64,000 nucleotides of DNA from Haloimpatiens massiliensis (GCF_900184255.1 NZ_LT854640.1:788019-852018); one strand, 5' to 3'. Numbered from the stretch's first letter, positions 9,186 through 18,339 are shown. Notes: generated by a model not told the origin, from the letters alone. Numbers and translations are program-made.

Positions 9186-10091
9186 ATGGAGTATATTCTT
9201 AAGACTTACAATTTAACTAAGGAATTTAAAAGTTTTTCTGCAGTTAAAAATTTAAATATGAGTATTGAAAAAGGACAGATATATGGTTTCCTTGGACAAA
9301 ATGGTGCAGGTAAAACAACTACCATAAGAATGATTATGGGGCTTATAAAAGCAACTTCTGGAGAGATAGAACTCTTCTCTCAAAAGGCTTCAAATAAAAA
9401 GCTTCTTCAAAGAATAGGTTCTATGATAGAATATCCTGGATTTTATCTTAACTTAACAGCAAAAGAAAATCTAGAGATACATAGAAGAATGATGGGGGTT
9501 CAAGATAAAAAATGTATAGCAGATTCATTAAAAATAGTGGGTATAGAAAATGTAGCAAATAAAAAAGTGAGAGATTTTTCCTTAGGTATGAAACAAAGAT
9601 TAGGAATAGCTAGAGCTATTTTACATCATCCTGAATTTTTAATATTGGATGAGCCTACAAATGGTCTAGATCCACTAGGAATAAAAGAAATTAGAGAATT
9701 AATTATAGACTTATGTAAAAAGCAAGGAATTACTTTCTTAGTATCCAGCCATATATTAAGTGAAATTCAGCAAATGGCAAGTAAAATAGGAATAATTCAT
9801 AAGGGTGAGCTTTTAGAAGAAATAGCTTATGATGAATTACAAAAAAGAAACAGGCATTATATTAATATTAGAGTAAACGATGATAAAAAAGCTTCTTTCA
9901 TTCTAGAGCAAAAGCTAAATATTAAAGATTATGTTATATGGGAAAAAAATATTTTAAGAGTTTACGAAAATTTACAGCAAGTAGCTAATATAAACAAAAT
10001 ATTAGTTTCAAATGACATATTTATAGATGAGATTTGCTTGAAGGTAGATAGTCTAGAGGATCACTTTATAAAACTTACGGGAGGCCAATAA
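9186..10091 (+). CDS. ABC transporter ATPase, BcrA/CprA-type (bacteriocin or peptide-antibiotic resistance)
   Basis: A 301-residue soluble ATPase. Walker A is GQNGAGKTTT (about residue 38), the Q-loop region is GSMIEYPGFYLNLTAKEN, the signature is FSLGMKQRLGIARA (about 136), Walker B is FLILDEPTNGLDP and the switch His is in SSHIL. The IEYPGFYLNLTAKENL stretch and the length are typical of BcrA/CprA/SpaF-like ATPases. The ATG has AAGGAGG 7 bases upstream. The stop abuts the first permease. The operon is ATPase, permease, permease, S41 lipoprotein, adjacent to a two-component system, which is the classic layout for lantibiotic/bacitracin self-protection or resistance modules. Substrate is inferred only at class level. 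Confidence 0.92.
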   Translation: MEYILKTYNLTKEFKSFSAVKNLNMSIEKGQIYGFLGQNGAGKTTTIRMIMGLIKATSGEIELFSQKASNKKLLQRIGSMIEYPGFYLNLTAKENLEIHRRMMGVQDKKCIADSLKIVGIENVANKKVRDFSLGMKQRLGIARAILHHPEFLILDEPTNGLDPLGIKEIRELIIDLCKKQGITFLVSSHILSEIQQMASKIGIIHKGELLEEIAYDELQKRNRHYINIRVNDDKKASFILEQKLNIKDYVIWEKNILRVYENLQQVANINKILVSNDIFIDEICLKVDSLEDHFIKLTGGQ

Positions 10092-10841
10092 ATGTTTAAT
10101 ATAGTTTACTCAGAATTTTTAAAAATAAAAAAATCATATTTATTTATTATAACTTTAATTGCGTCAATTTTTATTCCCGTTATTCAATGCATTCAATCAC
10201 TTTCAAATAATTATGATGGAGTCTCAGAGGTATTAAGATACGCACTTATGAAAGGTTACCGAGTGAATATAGAAGTAGTTTCCTTTCAGTTTTTATATAC
10301 AGTTTTTTTATCTTTAATAGCTGGCTATATTTATTCCAGAGAATTCACTGATAAAACAGCTAATATAATATATTCATATCCAATTAGTAGAACAAAAATA
10401 TTTATAGGTAAACTAATAACTCTATATATAATAATTATATTTATATATGTAATTCAGTTTTTAGCCGTATATTTAACAGTATACATAGCGTGGAATCAGT
10501 TACCTCCTAAGAATATTATTATTACAGATTTGAAAGTTAATATATATTCTGCACTATTACAATTTTTAATAATGCCCATACCTATATTAATAGGAAGTAT
10601 ATCTAAAAATATTATTTTCCCTGTAGTATATGGAATACTTGGTGCTGTGTCTTCTTCATTTATGATGTTTACGGGTATATATATGCAGTGTTCTCCTTTT
10701 ATGTTACCTGCACTACCAATATATTATTTTCATATTGGAGATCCTATTGATTTTATATTAACTATTACTAATGCTGTACTTACTTTTACTATATCTATGT
10801 TTTTATGCATTTATTATTACAATAAGTTAGATATAAATTAA
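10092..10841 (+). CDS. ABC-2 type permease, first subunit
   Basis: A 249-residue integral membrane protein with about six hydrophobic segments. It starts FNIVYSEFLKIKKSYLFII, the usual opening of lantibiotic-immunity permeases (SpaE/CprB type), and has the conserved YIYSREFTDKTANIIYSYP region after the second membrane segment. The start codon follows the ATPase stop directly, with GGGAGG inside the ATPase end. It is about the same length as the next permease and shares the YSREFT(D/E)KTAN motif, so the two arose by duplication and probably form the heterodimeric channel. Confidence 0.9.
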   Translation: MFNIVYSEFLKIKKSYLFIITLIASIFIPVIQCIQSLSNNYDGVSEVLRYALMKGYRVNIEVVSFQFLYTVFLSLIAGYIYSREFTDKTANIIYSYPISRTKIFIGKLITLYIIIIFIYVIQFLAVYLTVYIAWNQLPPKNIIITDLKVNIYSALLQFLIMPIPILIGSISKNIIFPVVYGILGAVSSSFMMFTGIYMQCSPFMLPALPIYYFHIGDPIDFILTITNAVLTFTISMFLCIYYYNKLDIN

Positions 10842-10858
10842 GCTGAGGAGGGATTAAA

Positions 10859-11584
10859 ATGATGAATATAATATACTCTGAATTTTTAAAATTGAAAAAA
10901 TCGAATATTATGCTTATAGTTTTAATTGGCGGAATAAGTATGTCATTACTTATGTTTACAGCACGACTTGTAACTGAAACACATATGTCTTTTGAAAATT
11001 ACGCATATAATATTGAGCAAATAAATTATTTATTACTTTATGTAGTTTTATTTTCATTAATATCAGCCTATGTTTTTTCTAGAGAGTTTACAGAGAAAAC
11101 AGCTAATGTCTTATATTGTTATCCAGTGAGTAGGATAAAAATTTTTATAGCAAAAATTTTTATAATATATATACTAATTTCTTTAGTTTATGTCATTGAG
11201 GTTGCGTCTATACTTTTAAGTTATTATTTTTTAAATGGAAATTTTCCAGCGGGGCACCTTATAATTAAGGATATAAAAGCTAATTTGTGTTCTCTTATTT
11301 TTCAATTTTTACTAGTGCCTATCCCAATTCTAATTGCAAACATAAGTAAAAATATTATGATACCAACAGTATTTGGTATATTAGCTTTCATTATATCAGG
11401 TGTTTTTTCTTCCTATTCCGGATATATCAAGTATATGCCTTTATTGACACCTTTTACTTCAGTTAAGTATTTTTACTTGTCTGAATATATTAACTTTAAT
11501 TATATTATAATTTCTGGTAGTTTATGTTTTCTTTTTTTTATGACTATTTCTATATATGAATTTAACAAAAAAGATATAGATTAA
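10859..11584 (+). CDS. ABC-2 type permease, second subunit
   Basis: A 241-residue membrane protein paralogous to the preceding permease (same NIIYSEFLKLKKSNIMLI opening and FSREFTEKTANVLYCYPVSR motif), about six hydrophobic segments. GAGGAGG lies 8 bases before the ATG. The 17-base gap to the previous gene supports one transcript. With the BcrA-type ATPase it should form a complete two-permease transporter that removes a membrane-active peptide antibiotic from the cell surface (family inference). Confidence 0.9.
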   Translation: MMNIIYSEFLKLKKSNIMLIVLIGGISMSLLMFTARLVTETHMSFENYAYNIEQINYLLLYVVLFSLISAYVFSREFTEKTANVLYCYPVSRIKIFIAKIFIIYILISLVYVIEVASILLSYYFLNGNFPAGHLIIKDIKANLCSLIFQFLLVPIPILIANISKNIMIPTVFGILAFIISGVFSSYSGYIKYMPLLTPFTSVKYFYLSEYINFNYIIISGSLCFLFFMTISIYEFNKKDID

Positions 11585-11615
11585 GTTGTTTATACTAAGC
11601 TTAATGGAGGTTAAA

Positions 11616-12890
11616 ATGGATAAATTTATAAAGAATACTATTTGCTTTAGTTTAATTTTTTTTACACTATTTTTTACAGGTTGCGGATCACAATATTTAG
11701 GAGGAGATAGAAACATTAAGTGGAAAAAAGATTTAAGCTATCTACAAAAGGCCCTTCCTAAGAAACATGTAAACTTATTTTTTAAAATCAGTGAAGAAAA
11801 ATTTAATGAAGAAATAAATACTTTAAAAAATTCTGTGGATAATTTAAATGATGATGAAATAGTTAACGGTATATATAAAATAATTGCTTCTGTAGGTGAT
11901 ACCCATACATCAGCTTATAAAAAATCTTTAGATATGTACCCTTTACAATTTTATTACTTTAAAGAAGGAATTTATGTAACTAATACTATAAGTAAATATA
12001 AGGACGTGCTTTATTCAAAACTAATAAGAATAAATGGAACAGATGTGAAAAAAGTTGAACAAGCTATTCTACCTTTAGTTGCTAAGGACAATAAAGCTAT
12101 GCTAAAGAAGAGTATTCCAAAATATTTAATGAATGCTGAGGTTCTCCATGGCCTTAAAATTGTATCTAACACAAAAGAGGCAACTTTCACTTTTAAAAAT
12201 GAAAAGGGCAGGACCTTTGATATAAATATAGATACCATAGATATGGAAACATTTAAAGGGAAATTTATTATTGATAAATATAATGATACATATCCATTAT
12301 ATATGCAGAAATCAAATTTAAACTATTGGTATAAATATATTTCAAGTGAAAAAACTCTATACTTTAAATATAATAAGTGCCTTGGAGTTCAAGAGTCTAA
12401 TAATGAAAAAGCTAAAAACATGGAAGAATTTACAAATGAACTTTTAAAATTTATGAACAATCATCCTATTCATAAGTTTATAATTGACATGAGAGATAAT
12501 TCTGGTGGTAGTGATAAATATATAAAGCCTTTTATAACTTGGCTAAAAAATAAAAAAATAAATAACAAAAACAATCTTTTTATTATAGTAGGAAGAAAGA
12601 CTTTTTCTTCAGCCATAGTTAATGCTGTTATGTTAAAAAAAGAAACTAATGCTACTTTTGTTGGAGAGCCTACTAGTGGCAGACCTAATCATTATGGAGC
12701 TGTAAAAAAATTCATACTTCCTAATTCAAAAATAGCAGTACAATATTCAACACAATTTAATAAATTATCAGAAGATAACTCTAATACTTTTATGCCTGAT
12801 AAGATGATTGAAATATCTATAAAAGATTATTTAAATAAAAAAGATCCTGTTTTGGATTATATACTAAATTATAGTGTAGAAGAAAACTAA
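11616..12890 (+). CDS. S41-family (tail-specific protease-like) lipoprotein
   Basis: I choose the ATG at 11616, which has GGAGG 5 bases upstream, over the in-frame TTG at 11586. The product has 424 residues with a lipoprotein signal (hydrophobic segment then FFTGCGS, Cys at about 24), so it should be anchored outside the membrane. The C-terminal half matches peptidase S41: FIIDMRDNSGGSDKYIKPF, then IVGRKTFSSAIVNAVMLKK with the likely catalytic Ser, then FVGEPTSGRPNHYG. It is the last gene of the transporter operon (31 bases after permease 2) and is followed by a strong terminator. It may act on a cell-surface peptide or envelope protein linked to the resistance module (inference). Confidence 0.85.
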   Translation: MDKFIKNTICFSLIFFTLFFTGCGSQYLGGDRNIKWKKDLSYLQKALPKKHVNLFFKISEEKFNEEINTLKNSVDNLNDDEIVNGIYKIIASVGDTHTSAYKKSLDMYPLQFYYFKEGIYVTNTISKYKDVLYSKLIRINGTDVKKVEQAILPLVAKDNKAMLKKSIPKYLMNAEVLHGLKIVSNTKEATFTFKNEKGRTFDINIDTIDMETFKGKFIIDKYNDTYPLYMQKSNLNYWYKYISSEKTLYFKYNKCLGVQESNNEKAKNMEEFTNELLKFMNNHPIHKFIIDMRDNSGGSDKYIKPFITWLKNKKINNKNNLFIIVGRKTFSSAIVNAVMLKKETNATFVGEPTSGRPNHYGAVKKFILPNSKIAVQYSTQFNKLSEDNSNTFMPDKMIEISIKDYLNKKDPVLDYILNYSVEEN

Positions 12891-12925
12891 ATAAAAAACT
12901 AAAATAAACATATGAAGTATAATTA

Positions 12926-12975
12926 AACAACTTTCAAGGACTATATTCTACAGAATGCAGTCCTTGAAAGTTGTT
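12926..12975 (+). terminator. Strong hairpin terminator of the transporter operon
   Basis: A perfect 17-bp stem (AACAACTTTCAAGGACT with its complement at 12959-12975) and a 16-base loop, followed by ATTTCGTTTTAAATTT. It closes the ATPase-permease-permease-protease operon. The rest of the 291-base gap before the PBP gene holds an AT-rich promoter-like stretch (TATAAT at 13086-13091 with TGG before it) and an orphan GGGAGG at 13115-13120 with no ORF behind it. Confidence 0.85.
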
Positions 12976-13181
12976 ATTTCGTTTTAAATTTAATTTTATA
13001 GTTGTAAGTGCAAATTCTAATTTAAAGTTTCTAACATTGTCACACACGTAATATTAATTATCAATCACAATATTGTATATTATGGTATAATTATATTATG
13101 TTTAAATCTATTATAGGGAGGAAAGTAATAAAATAGGCATACAAAATCTTTTACTAAAAACGTTATAAGAGGTGTTACTAT

Positions 13182-15245
13182 ATGTTAAAGCTAAATTTTA
13201 AAAGACTTTTTACTGTATTAACTACAGTAGTATTGCTATTTTCAACAACCTTTATTTTAGCTGGTTGTTCCTTAAAAGAAAAAAATGCTATAGAAACCTT
13301 TAATGAGTATAAAGGTTATTGGCAAAAAAAAGATTATAAAAGCATGTATGGAATGTTATCTAAGGAAGCAAAATCTAAAATTACGGAAAAAAACTTTGTA
13401 GATAGATATTCTAATATTTATAATGGCATAGAGGCAAAGAATATTTCTATCGATGTAGAAACTACTGATAAAAAAGCGGAAAAGATACCTTTTTCACTAA
13501 CTATGACAACTGTAGCCGGAAAGATAAATATTAAGGGCTATGAAGCAACTATGATTAAAGAGAAAACAGATAATAAAAAAGTTTGGACTATTAATTGGAG
13601 TGAAAAAATGATATTCCCTCAAATGGAGGCTAAAGACAAAGTTAGAGTTGAGACTATTCCAGCTAAAAGAGGAGAAATTCATGATAGAAATGGCTATGGA
13701 CTTGCTACAAATGGAACTATCGTGTCTATTGGCGTTAAACCTAAAGATTTTAATGTAAATAAAGAAGATAATATCACAAAATTAGCTAAAATTTTAGATA
13801 TAAAACCTTCAGTGATAGAAAATAAATTAAAAGCTAACAGTAATCCTGAGTACTTTGTACCTATTGTTAATATATCTCCTGATAAAAAAGATATAATTGC
13901 AGAAGCTATGAAAATTAATGGAGTAATACATCAGAAACCAGAAAGTAGAATCTATCAAGGTGGGGAAGCTATGGGTTCATTAGTAGGATACGTTGGATCT
14001 ATAACAGCGGAGGAACTTAAAAAGTTGGATGGCCAAGGATACAGTGCTACTAGTATTATAGGTAAAAGAGGATTAGAGCAGGTTTATGAAAATAAATTAA
14101 GAGCTAAAGATGGTAAATTTATTTATATATCAAAACAAAAAGATGGAACTGAAACAAAAAAAATAAAAATTGCAAAAACAGAACCTAAAAATGGAGAAAA
14201 CATAACTCTTTCTATAGATGCAGAACTTCAAAAGAAAATATACGAGAGTATGAATGGAGAGAAGGGGGCTTCTACAGCTATAAACCCTAAAACTGGAGAA
14301 GTTCTTGCAATGGTAAGTTCCCCATCTTTTGATCCTAATTTGTTTACAACCTATGCCCCTGAAAGCACTAAAGCACAATGGGAAAAGGATAAAAATATAC
14401 AATTTGATAATAGATTCAAAGCTGCATACGCTCCTGGCTCAACATTTAAGTTATTTACTGCAGCAGCAGGATTAGAAAAAGGGAGTATAAACCCAGCAGA
14501 AGCCATTAACATACAAGGAAAGCAGTGGCAACCTGATAGTAGTTGGGGAGCATATAAGGTTACAAGAGTAGCAGACCCAGGAAAGTCAGTTAATTTAAAA
14601 GATGCCTTTATATATTCTGATAATATATATTTTGCTCAAGCGGGTCTTAAAATGGGTAAGGAGGCTTTTTTAGAAAAAGCTAAATCTTTTGGTATAGGAG
14701 AAAAAATGCCTATAGATTATCCAATTGTAAAATCTCAAATTTCTTCTGATAATAACATAAAAAACGATATTCAACTAGCAGATAGTTCTTACGGACAAGG
14801 TCAAGTATTGATGAGTCCACTACATGTAGCTTTAATGTATAGTTCCGTGGTGAATCAAGGTAATATGATGGTGCCTAGTCTACATCTTCAAAGTGATAAG
14901 AATGCTCCAAAGATATGGAAGAAAAATGTTATTTCTGAGAAAAATGCAAATATACTTTTAGAAGATCTTAAACAGGTTATAGATAATCCATCTGGTACAG
15001 GACGTGGAGTTAAAATAGATGGAGTAGCTTTGGCTGGTAAAACAGGTACAGCAGAATTGAAAAAAAGTGTTGATGATACTACTGGCGAAGAATATGGATG
15101 GCTTGTTACTATGAATACTGATAATCCTAAAATGGTACTCGCTACTATAATTGAAGATGTTAAGTCTAAAGGTGGAAGCCATTATGTTATACCTATGCAA
15201 AAGAAAGTTTTGCAATATTACTTTATTCAAAAGGGTAAAAACTAA
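13182..15245 (+). CDS. MecA-like class B penicillin-binding lipoprotein
   Basis: A 687-residue D,D-transpeptidase. Signal peptide with lipobox LAGC (Cys 29). Residues 33-150 form an NTF2-like MecA_N domain (YWQKKDYKSMYGMLS), then a dimerisation domain (VRVETIPAKRGEIHDRNGYG, about 154-173). The transpeptidase domain has all three active-site motifs: STFK at 420-423 (catalytic Ser420), SDN at 479-481 and KTGT at 620-623. The domain order matches PBP2a/PbpA-type low-affinity PBPs. AGAGGTG precedes the ATG. It stands alone between terminators, next to a probable peptide-antibiotic resistance operon. Whether it gives beta-lactam tolerance cannot be read from the sequence. No BlaI/MecI partner is present. 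Confidence 0.93.
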   Translation: MLKLNFKRLFTVLTTVVLLFSTTFILAGCSLKEKNAIETFNEYKGYWQKKDYKSMYGMLSKEAKSKITEKNFVDRYSNIYNGIEAKNISIDVETTDKKAEKIPFSLTMTTVAGKINIKGYEATMIKEKTDNKKVWTINWSEKMIFPQMEAKDKVRVETIPAKRGEIHDRNGYGLATNGTIVSIGVKPKDFNVNKEDNITKLAKILDIKPSVIENKLKANSNPEYFVPIVNISPDKKDIIAEAMKINGVIHQKPESRIYQGGEAMGSLVGYVGSITAEELKKLDGQGYSATSIIGKRGLEQVYENKLRAKDGKFIYISKQKDGTETKKIKIAKTEPKNGENITLSIDAELQKKIYESMNGEKGASTAINPKTGEVLAMVSSPSFDPNLFTTYAPESTKAQWEKDKNIQFDNRFKAAYAPGSTFKLFTAAAGLEKGSINPAEAINIQGKQWQPDSSWGAYKVTRVADPGKSVNLKDAFIYSDNIYFAQAGLKMGKEAFLEKAKSFGIGEKMPIDYPIVKSQISSDNNIKNDIQLADSSYGQGQVLMSPLHVALMYSSVVNQGNMMVPSLHLQSDKNAPKIWKKNVISEKNANILLEDLKQVIDNPSGTGRGVKIDGVALAGKTGTAELKKSVDDTTGEEYGWLVTMNTDNPKMVLATIIEDVKSKGGSHYVIPMQKKVLQYYFIQKGKN

Positions 15246-15367
15246 CAAATTATACCTATATCATTCATTGACTTTGGAAAATAAACCATATATAATAAAT
15301 TTAGATTGAACTACGAAAGTTCGATTAATGCCTTATAATTTATATAGGTAATATATAAGTATATTAA

Positions 15368-15420
15368 CCACGAAGGTTATAATCATGGAAGTTTTATGAT
15401 TTAATTTTCGTGGCTTTTTT
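15368..15420 (+). terminator. Hairpin terminator after the PBP gene
   Basis: CCACGAA (15368-15374) pairs with TTCGTGG (15407-15413), followed by CTTTTTT. The interior is AT-rich and can pair weakly. It lies 120 bases after the PBP stop. Confidence 0.65.
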
Positions 15421-15481
15421 ATTCTCTAGACAGATGAGAGATATGTTTTAGTTTTCATAAAGGATTAAGGGGGAATTGATT

Positions 15482-16315
15482 ATGGATAATGGTATTTTTG
15501 AAGAAATGTGGAAAGGTTCGTTTTCAGAGGATCTATCTGAAATACAAAACTTTTGGGATTTACGTGCGGAGGATTTTAATGAAAACTCTACAAAAAAAGA
15601 AACACAAATGAGAAAATTAGATTTAATAGAGTTCCTTTTTTCAAAAGGGGCTTTAAATAAAGAAAATAATATTTTAGATATTGGCTGTGGGCCTGGTAAA
15701 TATTCAATGGAATTTGCAAAGATTGCAGAAAGTGTAATGGGTGTTGATATATCTCCTAAAATGATTGAATATGCTGAAAAAAATGTAAAAAGCCAAGGAT
15801 TAAACAATGTAAGTTTTAAACTTATTCCATGGCAAAATTTAAATATAGAAGAATTAGGATGGAATAAAAAATTTGATCTTTCCTTTGCTTCTATGAGCCC
15901 TGCTATAAATAGTAAAGAGACCCTTCTTAAGATGATTGAAACCTCTAAAAATTACTGTTTTATTAGCGGTTTTGTACATAGAAATAATAATATTTATGAT
16001 GAGTTATCAAAAAAACTTTTTGGACAAGAACAAAAAAATAAGAAAAAAGTTGGCAATAGCATTTATTGTGCTTTTAATATCCTTTGGAACCTTGGTTTTC
16101 ATCCCGAAATAACTTATAAAGATGTAGTATGGAGAAAAGAATGTACCGTTGAAAAAGCAACCGAATCTTATATTTTACAATTTAGTAAGCAAGGTTCAGA
16201 TGATAAGCATTTAAAAGAAAAAATTAAAGATTATTTAGAAACTATAAGTAAGAATGATAAGATAAAGGAAACAACTAAAGCTAAAATTGCTTGGATGTTT
16301 TGGAAAGTATCGTAG
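15482..16315 (+). CDS. Class I SAM-dependent methyltransferase
   Basis: A 277-residue protein with the Rossmann-fold motif I ILDIGCGPGKYSMEFA (about residue 63), acidic motif II VMGVDISPKMIEYAE and motif III-IV LSFASMSPA. The substrate is not evident; this kind is often annotated as a small-molecule methyltransferase. I choose ATG 15482, which sits 8 bases after GGGGG, over the TTG at 15476. It is monocistronic, closed by a long perfect hairpin. Confidence 0.85.
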   Translation: MDNGIFEEMWKGSFSEDLSEIQNFWDLRAEDFNENSTKKETQMRKLDLIEFLFSKGALNKENNILDIGCGPGKYSMEFAKIAESVMGVDISPKMIEYAEKNVKSQGLNNVSFKLIPWQNLNIEELGWNKKFDLSFASMSPAINSKETLLKMIETSKNYCFISGFVHRNNNIYDELSKKLFGQEQKNKKKVGNSIYCAFNILWNLGFHPEITYKDVVWRKECTVEKATESYILQFSKQGSDDKHLKEKIKDYLETISKNDKIKETTKAKIAWMFWKVS

Positions 16316-16342
16316 AATCTATAATTACAATTTCACTATTTC

Positions 16343-16408
16343 AAAGATAGAAAAGACATTAAAAATCACGGCTACATTCACCGGATTTTTAATGTCTTTT
16401 CTATCTTT
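16343..16408 (+). terminator. Perfect 25-bp-stem terminator
   Basis: AAAGATAGAAAAGACATTAA and five further bases (16343-16367) are exactly complementary to 16384-16408, with a 16-base loop, ending in a T-rich arm. It ends the methyltransferase unit. The bases after it include a short CAAAGGCAACCTTGCCTTTAG inverted repeat. Confidence 0.85.
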
Positions 16409-16490
16409 TCTTCCCACCACCCAAAGGCAACCTTGCCTTTAGCAGGCTCATTTGGCGATTTTGGATTTGATAAAAACCCCTTATATCTTA

Positions 16491-16553
16491 TTGACATTTT
16501 ATTTACAGCATGATACTATATCATTAAATGATATATCTTTTAATGATATAGTA
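16491..16553 (+). promoter_or_regulatory. sigma-A promoter with overlapping PadR-type operator
   Basis: TTGACA at 16491-16496, 17-bp spacer, TACTAT at 16514-16519. A 15-bp inverted repeat (TACTATATCATTAAA at 16514-16528 and its complement at 16539-16553) covers the -10 and the transcription start. PadR proteins bind long AT-rich dyads, so this is very likely the autoregulatory operator of the PadR gene 20 bases downstream. Confidence 0.8.
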
Positions 16554-16572
16554 TAAGAATTGGAGTGATTAC

Positions 16573-16914
16573 ATGGCAAGACGTAATACACTGGAAGAAG
16601 GATACTTAACAGATGCTTATTATTATTTATTATTATGTATGCTAAAACCTATTCATGGATATGCCATGATGGAGCGAGTTAAAGAAATCTCAGATAATAG
16701 TTTTGAAATTGGTCCTGCTAATTTGTATACTTCACTTAAAAAGCTTTTAGATGCGAGATTAATTAGGTTAGTTTCAGAAGAGCAAGGTGAGAGAAAAACA
16801 TATGAGATTCAAAAAAAAGGTAAAACACTTTTAATGAAGGACTATTTAAGACGTAAAGAAATGGTTTCTCATGCAGAAAAAGTTATAAAAGGAATGGGGG
16901 ATTATTATGAATAA
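16573..16914 (+). CDS. PadR-family transcriptional repressor
   Basis: A 113-residue winged-helix protein. GYLTDAYYYLLLCMLKPIHG and YAMMERVKEISDNSF match the PadR N-terminal helices, and LYTSLKKLLDARLIRLVSEE is the recognition helix and wing region (PadR consensus LYxxLxxLexxGxi). The C-terminal helix is for dimerisation. It overlaps the DUF2812 gene by 8 bases, the usual PadR/DUF2812 pairing, and has an operator over its promoter. It should repress its own operon until a ligand or stress releases it (inference). Confidence 0.92.
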   Translation: MARRNTLEEGYLTDAYYYLLLCMLKPIHGYAMMERVKEISDNSFEIGPANLYTSLKKLLDARLIRLVSEEQGERKTYEIQKKGKTLLMKDYLRRKEMVSHAEKVIKGMGDYYE

Positions 16915-17428
16915 AAATATACGGAAAATGAGTAATAATGGATGGGATATATCAAAAAATACTATGCTAGATAAAATGTCTCAATGGGCAAAAGAGGGGT
17001 GGCTGCTTCATTCAAGCTCAATTTTTTCCTTTGAGTTTATAAAGGGTGAACCTCAGGATTTAATATATACTATGGATTTTCAGGAACATATTGATGATTT
17101 AGATGAATATTTGATGATTTTTAAGCATGCTGGCTGGGAATTTGTTTGTGAATCTTATGGTTATCGAATTTTCAAAGCATCACCAGGAACGCTGCCAATA
17201 TATACAGATCCAACACCATTAGAAGAGGCTAGAAAAAAGCGTGTTAATATAAATATATTCTTACTGGTTTTCAGCATTGCACTGATGGCTGTATTTAGTT
17301 TCATTGGACATCGTATAGAAGGTGGCGCTGGAGAAATTTTTTTCATAATTTTAGTTGGAATAGCTGCAGCATCATTTGGATGGAACATTACATGGTTCTA
17401 TGGATTGCATTTTAGAAAAAATAAATAG
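16907..17428 (+). CDS. DUF2812 membrane protein, PadR partner
   Basis: A 173-residue protein. The N-terminal 110 residues are soluble and match DUF2812 (MSQWAKEGWLLHSSSIFSFE, FQEHIDDLDEYLMIFKHAGW and SYGYRIFKASPGTLPIYTDP). The C-terminus has two membrane segments (about 121-140 and 146-166). DUF2812 proteins are habitually encoded with PadR regulators and are thought to be membrane-associated modulators, possibly anti-regulators, but the function is unproven. Translationally coupled to padR. Confidence 0.88.
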   Translation: MNKNIRKMSNNGWDISKNTMLDKMSQWAKEGWLLHSSSIFSFEFIKGEPQDLIYTMDFQEHIDDLDEYLMIFKHAGWEFVCESYGYRIFKASPGTLPIYTDPTPLEEARKKRVNINIFLLVFSIALMAVFSFIGHRIEGGAGEIFFIILVGIAAASFGWNITWFYGLHFRKNK

Positions 17429-17517
17429 ATAAGGATATTTTTAATACAAAACCTTAATGGACACGTAATTAATAAATTATTTCAATAACTTATTTTAATA
17501 TATGGGGGGCAAATATA

Positions 17518-18339
17518 ATGCATTCAATAAAATCAATTCTAGAAGAGTTCGGCTTAGATCCAAAGAAAGAAATATCGGAATCACTAAAAGGTGTTGATTA
17601 TCCAAAAGATTATGACCCTATTAATGACTTTCATAAAGAAATAATTGAAAAAAGTAAATTTATTAATAATCTTATTCAAAATGGTTTTTTAGAAGACGAC
17701 ATTTCAAAATTTAATGTCTTAGAAATTGGAGGGGGAATTTGTAGTACTGCAGCATCATTTGCAAATAAGTGCAATACTGTAATTTCATTTGAATTAGAGA
17801 AAGTACATTGTTTATATGCTAAAAGGTGCAAAGAACATTTTAACATAGAAAATTTAGCTGTGTATTTAGGGAGTATTACCGATATAGAAGGAAATGAGCA
17901 TTATACAATAAAAAATAATTCAGTAGATATAATAATTTCTTATTCAGGAATGTTTAGATATACTGTTTTAGATAGTTTAGACATAATACATAAAATGTTA
18001 AAACCTAATGGAAAATTTATTTGTGTATATCCAAGATTCTGGACAAACTCTACTGAAATAAATAGCATTGATAAAAAGCTTTTAACTAGAGCATTATCTA
18101 AAAATGAAAATTGGAATGAATTTCAAAATAAGTTTAAAGAAAAACTTAAAAATTTAAATTTTGTAATAGAGCATCATGGAGTATTAAAAAACCAAGAAAT
18201 GATGCCAATAGGTGGTGATGTGATAATTGGATCGAATATTGCTTCTTCAAGGAAAGAGTATTCAAATAATCCTATTAATGGACTTGCTTTTGGGAAAACA
18301 CTTATAACATGTAATACTCTAATATGTCATAAATTATAA
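17518..18339 (+). CDS. SAM-dependent methyltransferase-like protein
   Basis: A 273-residue soluble protein with a Rossmann-type glycine motif VLEIGGGICSTAASFANKC (about residue 63), an acidic strand end VISFELEKVHCLYAKR and a downstream IIISYSGMFRYTVLDSLDII, which fits a class I methyltransferase fold. Substrate unknown. GGGGGGC lies 8 bases before the ATG. It sits alone after the PadR operon. Confidence 0.7.
   Translation: MHSIKSILEEFGLDPKKEISESLKGVDYPKDYDPINDFHKEIIEKSKFINNLIQNGFLEDDISKFNVLEIGGGICSTAASFANKCNTVISFELEKVHCLYAKRCKEHFNIENLAVYLGSITDIEGNEHYTIKNNSVDIIISYSGMFRYTVLDSLDIIHKMLKPNGKFICVYPRFWTNSTEINSIDKKLLTRALSKNENWNEFQNKFKEKLKNLNFVIEHHGVLKNQEMMPIGGDVIIGSNIASSRKEYSNNPINGLAFGKTLITCNTLICHKL

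Noticed and set aside
13060..13130. BlaI/MecI operator before the MecA-like PBP
   Set aside because: No TACA...TGTA dyad of the right form is seen, and no blaI/mecI-type gene is near.
15290..15420. T-box or riboswitch after the PBP gene
   Set aside because: Only a simple hairpin with a T-run is present; none of the conserved T-box (TGGNACC) or riboswitch cores is visible.
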